Assembly: GCF_024124545.1 (NCBI RefSeq)
Contig: NZ_JAMXSF010000026.1
Location: 1-48,421 of the forward strand
DNA: 48,421 bases
Source of the DNA: Pseudoalteromonas sp. XMcav2-N
Lineage (GTDB): Bacteria > Pseudomonadota > Gammaproteobacteria > Enterobacterales > Alteromonadaceae
Reading direction: 5' to 3'
A program made the position numbers and the translations under genes. Of the stretch, positions 1 through 8,098 are shown in pieces; position 1 is the first letter of the stretch, and each line of letters starts with the position of its first letter. Below the pieces are notes generated by a model that ran no database searches, was not told where the DNA came from, and saw only the letters and a list, made by a program, of their open reading frames with translations.

Positions 1-59
1 GTTAGAGCACCACCTTGACATGGTGGGGGTCGGTGGTTCGAATCCACTCGGTCGTACCA
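1..59 (+). tRNA. tRNA-Val(GAC), 5' end cut by window edge
   Basis: Only the 3' part of the gene is present: end of the D arm, an anticodon arm with a perfect 5-bp stem (CCACC/GGTGG) around loop TTGACAT (anticodon GAC, valine), variable loop, T arm with TTCGAAT loop, acceptor 3' strand and an encoded CCA at 57-59. About 18 bases of the 5' end lie outside the window. It is the intact template for the two damaged copies downstream. Confidence 0.9.
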
Positions 60-92
60 ACTTATTTGATAAATCAAACCCCATCTCTAAGT

Positions 93-178
93 ACAATCGT
101 AGCTAAGTTGGTTAGAGCACCACCACTCTCTATGGCCCGGTCCAGCAGTCGGTGGTTCGAATCCACTCGGTCGTACCA
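93..178 (+). pseudogene. tRNA-Val pseudogene, copy A (anticodon arm replaced)
   Basis: The D arm, T arm, acceptor and CCA match the tRNA-Val just upstream. The 15 bases forming the anticodon loop, the 3' half of its stem and part of the variable loop are replaced by 24 unrelated bases (125-148), so no anticodon stem can form. The D stem also carries a GCTC to GCTA change and the acceptor has one mismatch. Length is 86 rather than about 77 nt. It is probably not a functional tRNA, although the T arm is intact. Confidence 0.75.
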
Positions 179-211
179 ACTTATTTGATAAATCAAACCC
201 CATCTCTAAGT

Positions 212-297
212 ACAATCGTAGCTAAGTTGGTTAGAGCACCACCACTCTCTATGGCCCGGTCCAGCAGTCAGTGATTCGGCTCCACTCGGTCGTACCA
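212..297 (+). pseudogene. tRNA-Val pseudogene, copy B (more decayed)
   Basis: This is a second copy of the same unit exactly 119 bp downstream of copy A, with the same 24-base replacement in the anticodon region. It has extra changes in the T arm (TTCGAAT became TTCGGCT and the stem GTGG became GTGA). It therefore looks older or less constrained than copy A. Confidence 0.72.
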
Positions 298-482
298 ACT
301 CCCGTTATTAGCCTCCCATCACGGCTCTAAAATACCTCTTATTATTGTACCTCAACAGCCTGTAACAATGCGCATTTCGCCTTTAGTAAGAGTCATGTTT
401 ATGCGAGAGTTTATTGAACGGGTTTGCTCTGACCCGAGAATTTGCTATAAATTAGTTAGCAAATCCCATTCTAAGGAAGGTC

Positions 483-1679
483 ATGCTTGGCAGGTTATCT
501 ACCACTTTCTTGTTCATGTTGATAACAAGCCTGTGCAGCTGTATAGCACATGCTAAGCCGCCACCTCCTCATTCATTGACCATTGCCATTGGTCTGGAAA
601 ATTATGACTTCAATCCTCTGTTTACAGAATTCACCAGGAAAACCGGTATTCGGGTTAAAGTCGTTGAATTCGAGAACAACTCCTTAAAATCTGAGCTACT
701 TTTAAGGGCCAGTAATAACGCCCTACCTGACGGTATCATAGTACCCGCAGACTATATGGGGCTGACAGCGCTCAACTTGTCCGAAGTGCCAGATCACTGG
801 CTGTCAACGCATTTGATTGATCAGGTCCGTTTGAACATCAAAGCCAATGGCACCACGCTTGGGGTACCGATCGTATTTGGTAACCAGCTGATGCTGTACT
901 ACAACCGTGCAGTTGTCAGCGATCCCGCAAAGAGCTGGCAGCAACTTCGCGCACAACAAAAGAAGCAGGCGCTTAAAATCAATTGGAACTATTATGAAAT
1001 GTACTGGTATAGAGCATTTTTAGGTACTTTCGGAACATCACTGATTGTAAATGGCAACGCTAACTTAGATACACCCGCCATGGTGAGCGCACTGCGTTGG
1101 TATAAGTCTCTTAAAAACGAGGCGTGGCTGGATGTAGAATGTGACTACGATTGCACCGTGGAACAATTTTTAACCGGTGAAGTTGCCTACACCATCAATG
1201 GTTCCTGGATGTTTCAACGTTTCTCAGAACATTTTGGTGATAAGCTCGGTGTCGCACAGTTACCCAGCCTCCATGGTGAACCTATGCGCTCATACTTTTC
1301 GTCTCATGTTATTGCGTTTCCTGACAACGCCTTAACTGGAACCAAAAGAGCCGAGCTCAGAACACTGTCCGAATTTTTGCAATCTCTGCCAGTACAAACT
1401 AATTTATGGTCTTCCATAAATGTGCTACCAGTCGACAAACGCGCATTAGAAATGCTCAAGATACAAGGAATTGCGCAAGTAGAAGCACTCATATCGACGC
1501 TGGAGTATGCTCAGCCTATGCCTAACGAAGCACAAATGGCCTTTGTCTGGGAGGCGATGTTAAAGGGCCTGACACGCCACCTGGCTGGTGTACTAGACGA
1601 ACATCAGGCCGCCCACTTTATGCAACATATTGTCGAGAAGTCGATTAGCTATGAGCAAGAAAAAAAGCCTAGTCAGTGA
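483..1679 (+). CDS. Periplasmic solute-binding protein (ABC family 1 type), probably a sensory partner
   Basis: The 398-residue product starts with a signal peptide (hydrophobic stretch about 5-22, cleavage probably after AHA at about 24). The rest resembles family 1 extracellular solute-binding proteins of the MalE/UgpB fold, with an N-terminal lobe after the signal, a GVPIVFGNQLMLYYN hinge-type motif, and a central NGSWMFQRF segment typical of the ligand cleft. There are no ABC permease or ATPase genes next to it. The reading frame overlaps the start of the downstream hybrid kinase by 29 bp, so the two are translated from one message. I infer that it presents a ligand, possibly a sugar or oligosaccharide, to the kinase rather than feeding a transporter. 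The fold assignment is fairly sure; the ligand is unknown. Confidence 0.8.
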   Translation: MLGRLSTTFLFMLITSLCSCIAHAKPPPPHSLTIAIGLENYDFNPLFTEFTRKTGIRVKVVEFENNSLKSELLLRASNNALPDGIIVPADYMGLTALNLSEVPDHWLSTHLIDQVRLNIKANGTTLGVPIVFGNQLMLYYNRAVVSDPAKSWQQLRAQQKKQALKINWNYYEMYWYRAFLGTFGTSLIVNGNANLDTPAMVSALRWYKSLKNEAWLDVECDYDCTVEQFLTGEVAYTINGSWMFQRFSEHFGDKLGVAQLPSLHGEPMRSYFSSHVIAFPDNALTGTKRAELRTLSEFLQSLPVQTNLWSSINVLPVDKRALEMLKIQGIAQVEALISTLEYAQPMPNEAQMAFVWEAMLKGLTRHLAGVLDEHQAAHFMQHIVEKSISYEQEKKPSQ

Positions 1680-3867
1680 GTTACAACTTAAAGTGGGCGC
1701 AATGGTTTTGGCTTTGCTAACCATTGCCCTGGCTCACTTTGCTTACAGTGCCTGGACCCAAGCCAATAAAATTGCTGCAGACACGGTTGCACAACGCGTA
1801 ACGACCCTGTCTCTAGACATCAAAAACAGGCTCGCCGAGTTTACTTTTCAGGTTGCTCATTACAGTGATCACCGGATCCTGGCAGAACTGCCTCTCAATC
1901 TTCTATATACGCAATATGCGCTCAAGGAAATGCGCGATCTGGTCTACACATCCCCTCTGGTAAAAAGTGTGATGATCAGTGACGGTTCACCCTATATAGT
2001 CGAAGGTTACCCGCTTTACACCCTGCACTGGGCTACACCCTCGGTCCTGGAGCACGCCAACTCAGTGATCAATGATAATTCACGAGAGTTGATGGTACGT
2101 AAACTGCTGATCAGCAATAAAGAGCTTGGAATTATCGATACAAACGGAGGAACCTTATTCATTGCCGTGCCACTACGTCAAACCCTGCCTTCTCTCATCG
2201 ACCCCTTTCGCTATACCAGCGTGCTGTTTTTCGAACTTGATGTAAGCCAACTTGCCATTGAGCTGGCAGATTATGAATCTTTGACTGTCTTTTCAGATCA
2301 ACAAATGTGGTTTCGTGAAGGCCAAGAGTTTGAAGAAGGCTTTAACGCTACACATCCGATTTATGAGCGCAATCATGACGGATTAAGCTTGTCTCTCTCA
2401 CTGTCTCACCAGCACAGCGCATATACTCGAGAGATCCTCTACGCCATTATCAGAAGCGCACTACTTGCACTAGGTGTATTAATCATACTCTTTTGGTATC
2501 TAGCCTATGTGAGCCGTAAGGTAACAAGCCCCATGAAGCAGCTTGAAAAATACTGCACATCGCTGACTTCAGGTAATTATCAACAAAATAATGCTAACCT
2601 GGAATACGAAGAGCTCAAAACACTACAAAAGACGCTTAACGAACTGGTGAGTACCGTCAATATTCAAGTGACACAGCTTAAACAGGAGAAAGTACGCGCA
2701 GAGCAATCAGAACTGGCTAAAGCGCAGTTTCTAGCCACTATGAGCCATGAGATCCGCACGCCCATGAACGCGATTCTGGGGGTGTTCCAGCTACTAAGAC
2801 AACACAATCATGATCAAGAAGAAAAATCGCTCGTAGAGCAAGGCTACACCTCCTCACAGACCCTGCTTGCCCTGGTTAATGACATACTCGACTTTTCAAA
2901 AATGGAGGCTGGTAAGCTTAACCTTGAAGTGCTTGCGGTAGACATATTAAAACTGTGCCGGGAAGTAGTTCAGGAATACCAACGTCTGGCACGTGATAAA
3001 CAAGTCGTGCTAGAACTCACTTCAGAACTAAAGCCACACTTGTCTGTCAGGCTTGCCGATCCGCTGCGACTTAAACAAATATTGCGTAACTTGTTGTCAA
3101 ATGCGATTAAATTTACCGAACAAGGTCAGGTGAGGTTGAACGTGCAGGGAAACAAAGAGCGGCTGGTCATTGAGGTCTGTGATACTGGGATCGGCATGAC
3201 GCCAACTCAGGTCGCCAGCCTGTTCAAACACTTTCACCAAGCTGACAGCTCAACCACACGTAAATACGGGGGGTCAGGGCTCGGACTGGCAATAGTTAAA
3301 CAACTGGTCGAACTTATGCAGGGTGAAGTTACTGTTAGTAGTGTGGCGTGTGAAGGTAGCAAGTTTAGAGTTAACCTGCCTCTGTTAAGTGCCAAGCCGA
3401 CATCGCAACGCTTATCCACTGAAGCGAAACCGGAAACCCCTGATTTGCGCGGCGTAAATGTCTTACTTGCTGAGGATAACCTGATTAATCAACAAATATT
3501 TGCAGCGATGATGAAAAAGACCCACGCTAACCTTACCCTCGCCAACAACGGTCAGCTGGCCATGGATTGTTTTTATGACACACAGCCCGACTTGTTCTTT
3601 GTTGACATTCAAATGCCAGTAATGGATGGCATAGAAGTTTGCCAACAGGTAAAAAATACCGACTACAACAAGCCACTCATCGCTATCACAGCCAATGTAC
3701 TTCCTGAGGATGTCAGCCGGTATCTGTCACTTGGATTTGACGATTTTGTCGCTAAACCAATTGATATGCAGGCACTGTTTGATACTGTTACTCGGGTTAT
3801 GGATAAGCAGTTACAAACACCATCTGATCCTACCAGCTCTGCAACCCAAACACTAACCGACAAGTAA
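1651..3867 (+). CDS. Membrane hybrid sensor histidine kinase (HAMP-HisKA-HATPase-REC)
   Basis: The 738-residue product starts at the ATG at 1651; a TTG seven codons earlier is less likely. Order of parts: transmembrane helix about 14-34, periplasmic sensor region about 35-262, second helix about 264-288, HAMP-like linker, HisKA with phosphorylated His in TMSHEIRTPMN at about residue 366, ATPase domain with N box (LLSNAIKFTEQG) and G boxes (DTGIGM, GGSGLGLAIV), and a receiver with acidic pair EDN and phosphoacceptor Asp at about 652 (FFVDIQMPVMDG). There is no HPt domain and no separate response regulator in the window, so the phosphoryl group must leave through a partner encoded elsewhere. 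Overlap with the solute-binding gene suggests that protein controls the periplasmic sensor, as TorT does for TorS. Confidence 0.9.
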   Translation: MSKKKSLVSELQLKVGAMVLALLTIALAHFAYSAWTQANKIAADTVAQRVTTLSLDIKNRLAEFTFQVAHYSDHRILAELPLNLLYTQYALKEMRDLVYTSPLVKSVMISDGSPYIVEGYPLYTLHWATPSVLEHANSVINDNSRELMVRKLLISNKELGIIDTNGGTLFIAVPLRQTLPSLIDPFRYTSVLFFELDVSQLAIELADYESLTVFSDQQMWFREGQEFEEGFNATHPIYERNHDGLSLSLSLSHQHSAYTREILYAIIRSALLALGVLIILFWYLAYVSRKVTSPMKQLEKYCTSLTSGNYQQNNANLEYEELKTLQKTLNELVSTVNIQVTQLKQEKVRAEQSELAKAQFLATMSHEIRTPMNAILGVFQLLRQHNHDQEEKSLVEQGYTSSQTLLALVNDILDFSKMEAGKLNLEVLAVDILKLCREVVQEYQRLARDKQVVLELTSELKPHLSVRLADPLRLKQILRNLLSNAIKFTEQGQVRLNVQGNKERLVIEVCDTGIGMTPTQVASLFKHFHQADSSTTRKYGGSGLGLAIVKQLVELMQGEVTVSSVACEGSKFRVNLPLLSAKPTSQRLSTEAKPETPDLRGVNVLLAEDNLINQQIFAAMMKKTHANLTLANNGQLAMDCFYDTQPDLFFVDIQMPVMDGIEVCQQVKNTDYNKPLIAITANVLPEDVSRYLSLGFDDFVAKPIDMQALFDTVTRVMDKQLQTPSDPTSSATQTLTDK

Positions 3868-4116
3868 GCCCCTTTGAACGATCAACAGCCCTCCTTCGGT
3901 TCAGCTTTTTGTTCTCAGCAGTAAGCACTATTTTCATCTGTTTACAGCTAACAAATTACAACCAGGCTCAGGAGTAAAAGACGGAGAGTTATTGGAATAT
4001 TTATATTGACCCTAGAATAGAAATAACCGAGAATTTGTTTCGTAATTTGCTACATACTGAAAAACACAATAAATCAGCATTTTACTTTTTAATTTAGTAC
4101 ATTTAATGGAGTTACT

Positions 4117-4578
4117 ATGTATAAAAAAATTGCGTTCACAGCTGTATTGGTTTCACTGTTTTCCGGGTGTGCCAGTGTGCCGCTAGAGTCAGAAGAAGCA
4201 TCCAGTCGAGCGAAACAATACGAAGCGCCTAAAGATGGTTATGCCGGTTTGTACATCTACCGAGATTCTTCTGTCGGTGGAGCGTTAAAAAAGGACATTT
4301 GGGTCAATGACGAGTGCGTGGGTGAATCTGCACCTAATGTGTTCTTCTATAAGCAGGTTGAAGCAGGAAAAGGCACTAAGATTACAACTGAATCTGAGTT
4401 TTCACCAAATGACCTGTTCATTGATACTGAATCAGGCAAGAATTACTATATTGAACAATATATCAAACTTGGCGTTTTTGTCGGTGGTGCCAACCTTAAA
4501 CAGGTTAGCGAAGGAGAGGGGCAAGAGGATATCACCCCCCTGAAACTTGCAAAACCGGGCAAGTGTAGTAAGAAATAA
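4117..4578 (+). CDS. DUF2846 family lipoprotein
   Basis: The 153-residue product has a lipoprotein signal with lipobox LFSGC and Cys at residue 18; the next residue is Ala, consistent with outer-membrane sorting. The mature part, with YAGLYIYRDSSVGGALKKD, a WVNDECVGE segment and a late YYIEQYIKLGVFVGG, resembles the DUF2846 family of small all-beta envelope lipoproteins. The function is not known. The ATG is preceded by a purine-rich AATGGAG site at a good distance. It is probably a single-gene unit, closed by the hairpin at 4592-4626. Confidence 0.75.
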   Translation: MYKKIAFTAVLVSLFSGCASVPLESEEASSRAKQYEAPKDGYAGLYIYRDSSVGGALKKDIWVNDECVGESAPNVFFYKQVEAGKGTKITTESEFSPNDLFIDTESGKNYYIEQYIKLGVFVGGANLKQVSEGEGQEDITPLKLAKPGKCSKK

Positions 4579-4591
4579 ACAATTCAGCCAA

Positions 4592-4626
4592 ATATACAGA
4601 AGCCCCGCAAAGGGACTTCTGTATAT
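4592..4626. terminator. Hairpin terminator, related to the one at 12522
   Basis: An 11-bp stem ATATACAGAAG/CTTCTGTATAT is extended inward by CCC/GGG with one C-A mismatch, around a GCAAA-type loop. There is no long T tract on either side. Its inner part (AGAAGCCCC ... GGGACTTCT) matches the terminator next to the SulP gene at 12522-12546, in line with the SulP relic that follows. Confidence 0.6.
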
Positions 4627-4631
4627 AAAGT

Positions 4632-4795
4632 TATGTGAATTTGCCTGATTCAATTGTATGTTTTGGATCTTCCATCACATTCACTTTACCTCATCCGCCG
4701 ATTTTACCAGTTACAACTGACAGTCATGACCTTAGTGACAAACGAGTAAATTTTAACTGCCTGAGTGTAGGTGAAACAATCACTTCAATTGCCCT
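4632..4795 (-). pseudogene. Decayed duplicate of the SulP transporter 3' end
   Basis: On the minus strand this stretch aligns along its length with the last ~165 bases of the SulP gene at 12557-14113. Shared blocks include GGATCTTC-ATCACATTCACTT, TTTTACCAG/TTTTGCCAG, the TGACAATC/TGACAGTC region and CACTTCAATTGC/CGCTTCAATTGC. Several substitutions and small indels break the frame, so it cannot encode the STAS C-terminus any more. The last codons of the neighbouring PfpI gene fall inside the matching stretch, so that gene may have taken its stop codon from the relic. Confidence 0.7.
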
Positions 4796-5532
4796 AATGC
4801 AACCAATAGTGCCTCAGCCATAGGTATTGCCGACACCGGATTCTGTCCTGTGACAAACTGACCATCTACAACAACATTCACCTGACCTTTTTTAGCAGCA
4901 ACAAATATAGCGCCAAGCCTTGTTGCCTCATCTTCAATCAAAAATGGATAATGTGTGCGAGCAAACCACCCTTCTTCGCTGTTCGCTTTGCCAGTAATCC
5001 GCTTGTTTAAGATCAACCGGTGACCACTTTCATCCTGTAAGTTCAATAAGGCGACAGTGCCGTGACAATCCGCAGCAATTATACCACCCGCTTTATATAT
5101 GGCTTCTGTAAGCTTCTTTGCTGAGGCATGTGCCGTCAGATCAAACATTGGTCCAGCCCCGCCTGCGTAGTAAACAGCAAGATAGTCACGACTATCGCGC
5201 GTTTCTAAATCATTTGGTTCACTAAGCTGTTGCTTAAGAGGCGAATTATCCAGCCAACGTCTTTGTGCCTCTGCCAGTCGCCCTCTGGGGTATCCTGGCA
5301 TACCGGTACTGCTGACTAGCTCGATCTCGAACCCAGCGTCGTATAACACCCGGTATGGGCCCACAACTTCAGGTAGCCAAAAGCCATGCTTATCCCCGGA
5401 GATAACAAAAAGAATTTTACCTTTGCGCGCGTCAGCAGATAAAGCGGGCATAGAAGAAGTCATAATCAAGGCAAACAAAACAAGCATTTTAACTAATACC
5501 TGAAAATGAGCACGATGGAATCTATACATCAT
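4780..5532 (-). CDS. Exported DJ-1/PfpI family protein
   Basis: The 250-residue product has a signal peptide (hydrophobic core about 13-28, likely cleavage after ALSA at about 33). The mature part is a DJ-1/PfpI (class I glutamine-amidotransferase-like) domain: first strand KILFVISG, conserved Glu at about 55 (LPEVVGPY), a GGAG turn (YYAGGAGPMFDL) and the nucleophile-elbow Cys at about 156 in AADCHG, with His next to it. This resembles the Hsp31/YhbO side of the family, which includes glyoxalase III-like and chaperone proteins; a periplasmic location is inferred from the signal. It is transcribed divergently from the CadC-type regulator at 5823. Its C-terminus runs into the SulP relic. Confidence 0.8.
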   Translation of the reverse strand: MMYRFHRAHFQVLVKMLVLFALIMTSSMPALSADARKGKILFVISGDKHGFWLPEVVGPYRVLYDAGFEIELVSSTGMPGYPRGRLAEAQRRWLDNSPLKQQLSEPNDLETRDSRDYLAVYYAGGAGPMFDLTAHASAKKLTEAIYKAGGIIAADCHGTVALLNLQDESGHRLILNKRITGKANSEEGWFARTHYPFLIEDEATRLGAIFVAAKKGQVNVVVDGQFVTGQNPVSAIPMAEALLVALGQLK

Positions 5533-5822
5533 AAAAGTCCTTATTTGGGTTTAATGTCTGCTCACCTTATCGGCTCGTACTCAATGACACATGAAGTAAC
5601 GCTGATTTATTCAGGAATTCTCAGGACGAGTCTGTGACTCCACTGTGACCAAGATTTTATTTCTTTATATTTTAAAGGGTTAAAACTACACAATTGAGGA
5701 GAATGAAAGTATCCGGATTTACGTCAACCTATAAACTAGCGTACTATCTGAATATTCCAACTCATAGGTTGGCGTGTACAAAGATAACAATAATACCATT
5801 GTGTGCCAGGCAGGAGCCTATT
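5533..5822. other. Divergent intergenic region between PfpI gene and CadC-type regulator
   Basis: These 290 bases hold the upstream regions of two divergent genes. I see no RNA gene or convincing operator. An AT-rich stretch at about 5655-5690 and the CAGGAG at 5811-5816 just before the TTG at 5823 are the only clear signals. The frame is open upstream of 5823, but that extension does not look like the start of a winged-helix domain. Confidence 0.4.
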
Positions 5823-7901
5823 TTGAGATACCTGAGATTTGAAAACCTGATCATAGATACCCATAACCAGATACTGATCCGTGATGGTGTCTCAGTGACG
5901 CTGGCACCAAAGGTATTCGATTTGCTTTACTACCTGGCGTGCAATCAACAGCGCGTGATCAGCAAAGATGAACTAATGGATACAGTGTGGCAAGGCACAC
6001 TAGTAACAGACAATGCCATTAGCCGAACCCTGGTCAAGGTGCGCAAAGCACTGGGCGATGATCCCAAGTCCCCCAATTTCATTTTGACCGTGCCGCGCAA
6101 GGGATATCGAATGATCACTTCATTTCATGAAACAGATCAGGTGCCCATACAAACAGAACCCTTCTCTGCCCATGCAAGCAGACATCAGCCTCTATCCAGC
6201 ATAATCAGAATTAAGCGGCCCATTTTATCTGCTATTGCCTTGTGTGCTGCTGCCATTTTCGTGACCGGAATGTTCCTGTACTATCCTTATTCGTTACCTG
6301 GGCTGAGTAAAAACAAACAAGTTACACCCTATACGCGAGCACAGGGCGAAGAGTTATACCCCAGTCTGTCGCCAGATCTCAAAGCGCTCGCTTATGTCAA
6401 AAAGATAAACCAGCTGAATGTGCTCATCGTCGAAAATGTCAGTACACATTCCCAGCAGCAGCTATCAATCCCGCTTGCGCAGTTTAGTCGACCAAGTTGG
6501 TCACCTGATAGTGAGCAGCTTGCATTTGTCATGCATACACCGCAAACATGTGGTATTTACCTGACTCGTGTGACGCACTTACGTACGCAATCACAATGGC
6601 AAAAACTGAGCACATGTGGCAACGAAAGTAAGCCCGACCTCGCGTTTTCAATAGATGGAACGAAACTCTACTTCAATGATCGCACATCTGAAGAGTTCGG
6701 CTATCAAATTTTCCAGATTGATTTAACCCAGAGGCAAAAGTCGATCGTGAATCAGCCAATTACCAATGGCCGTGGAAACTACGCCTTTGACCTTTCACCT
6801 GACGGACATTCGTTGGTGATGTTAAACAGTGAATTTGGCCCAAAAACACGTATTTACACGCTCGACTTATCCTCGTCAAAGCTCACCCAAACCGCACAAC
6901 TTGACTACCTGATGCGCTCAGCTATCTGGCATCATGACAGTCAAAGTTTGATCCACCCAGCCCCACACCCGGCTTATGAGCTGTGGCAAAGTACTGTGCA
7001 AGGCGATAAATTGGCAACTGTCGTTAGCAATACAGCGCGCGTCAAACATCCGGCCAGAATAAACAATGGAACAGATTTCACCTTTGTGTCTTACCTTCTG
7101 GATCGAGATATCTATTTACTGCGCAGTTCTGACAACCAAACACTCCCCCTGGCAAATTCATCGGTTATGGATTACCTGCCGACGATAGCAGACACGTCAT
7201 CACATTATGCCTTTGTCTCAAAACGCTCAACACACGCACAAGTGTATCTGGGGGATATAACGCAACCGCTGGCGGAGCCTGTTCCGCTAACTTCCAGTAA
7301 CCCCCCCCATCGATTTTACCAGCTCGCATTTTCTCCCGATGGTAATCGGTTGCTCAGCCTGGGTGACAATCAGCTTCTTCTCTCAAATATCACTACACTG
7401 GAAACTGTCGCTCTGCCAGTCACCGGTATGGCTATCAGGGGGGTCAGCTGGCATTCTGATAATCAATTGCTGTTTTCCACTACCAGAAACAATCGCTGGC
7501 AGCTGGTACGTTTCGATTTGACGACGCTTGAATCTGAGCCTATTTTCCCCGAGTTTATGGGTGGAATTTACAGTAAACACGATGACGCTTTTTACTTGTT
7601 ACACCGAAAAACAGGCCAGGTATACAAACACACAGAGTCAAGTGGAGAGACCTCAGCTTTGCCATTGTATTGTACAACGCACCTGCCCAATCGACGGCTT
7701 ACGCTGCAGCGTAGCAAAAATGGCTTACATTGTGTTAAGGACGATCGAAGTCATGCACACCTCTCTATGGTATCAACGGATAAACGAACCTGGCCACAAC
7801 AGATTGATAGTGCAGATTATCAGCTCTCGGCACATGGAATAATCTATACACATCTGCAACGCACCACAGCAGATGTCATGAGAACACTCGACGTACAGTG
7901 A
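5823..7901 (+). CDS. Membrane-anchored CadC-type winged-helix regulator with TolB-like propeller
   Basis: Starting from the TTG at 5823 (CAGGAG at 5811-5816 is well placed), the 692-residue product begins directly with an OmpR/PhoB-type winged helix at about 1-98 (FENLIIDTHNQIL, KVFDLLYYLACN, NAISRTLVKVRKALGDD, PRKGYRM). A single transmembrane helix follows at about 132-155. The remaining ~530 residues are predicted periplasmic, with repeated PD40/WD40-like segments (LYPSLSPDLKALAYV, RPSWSPDSEQLAFV, YAFDLSPDGHSLVML, FYQLAFSPDGNRLLSL), like a TolB propeller. This is a one-component transmembrane regulator of the CadC/ToxR design without a phosphorylation site. It sits just upstream of the ABC export operon in the same direction, so control of that operon is a reasonable inference. 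Frame also permits an earlier TTG or ATG at 5694/5703. Confidence 0.82.
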   Translation: MRYLRFENLIIDTHNQILIRDGVSVTLAPKVFDLLYYLACNQQRVISKDELMDTVWQGTLVTDNAISRTLVKVRKALGDDPKSPNFILTVPRKGYRMITSFHETDQVPIQTEPFSAHASRHQPLSSIIRIKRPILSAIALCAAAIFVTGMFLYYPYSLPGLSKNKQVTPYTRAQGEELYPSLSPDLKALAYVKKINQLNVLIVENVSTHSQQQLSIPLAQFSRPSWSPDSEQLAFVMHTPQTCGIYLTRVTHLRTQSQWQKLSTCGNESKPDLAFSIDGTKLYFNDRTSEEFGYQIFQIDLTQRQKSIVNQPITNGRGNYAFDLSPDGHSLVMLNSEFGPKTRIYTLDLSSSKLTQTAQLDYLMRSAIWHHDSQSLIHPAPHPAYELWQSTVQGDKLATVVSNTARVKHPARINNGTDFTFVSYLLDRDIYLLRSSDNQTLPLANSSVMDYLPTIADTSSHYAFVSKRSTHAQVYLGDITQPLAEPVPLTSSNPPHRFYQLAFSPDGNRLLSLGDNQLLLSNITTLETVALPVTGMAIRGVSWHSDNQLLFSTTRNNRWQLVRFDLTTLESEPIFPEFMGGIYSKHDDAFYLLHRKTGQVYKHTESSGETSALPLYCTTHLPNRRLTLQRSKNGLHCVKDDRSHAHLSMVSTDKRTWPQQIDSADYQLSAHGIIYTHLQRTTADVMRTLDVQ

Positions 7902-8098
7902 AACATTTTTTGTAGGAGATACAACCTCTGTATCTTAACTAAACTTAAGCATTTAATTTTATTACTTTTAGTTATGACCACTCCTGGTGGTCATCACTTT
8001 TCCTTGCGCCATCACTCCTTTTCCTGGTTTGTTCCTGACTCCCCTTTGCAGTTTAACAATACTGATCAGCGTTTTCATTCACAGGATCAGGAGCCAGT

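Larger units (their letters stand above)
60..298 (+). repeat. 119-bp tandem duplication carrying a damaged tRNA-Val
   Basis: Two head-to-tail units (60-178 and 179-297) each hold a 33-bp spacer, starting ACTTATTTGATAAATCAAAC, followed by the tRNA-Val-like sequence. The CCA ends fall at 57, 176 and 295, giving a constant period of 119. The spacer is identical in both units, as expected for unequal crossing-over in a tRNA-Val cluster that continues upstream of the window. Confidence 0.85.

Noticed and set aside
368..556. 62-codon open frame before the solute-binding protein gene
   Set aside because: It overlaps the solute-binding gene in another frame, with no recognisable product.
4635..4823. 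62-codon plus-strand open frame
   Set aside because: It lies antisense to the SulP relic and the end of the PfpI gene and has no independent support.
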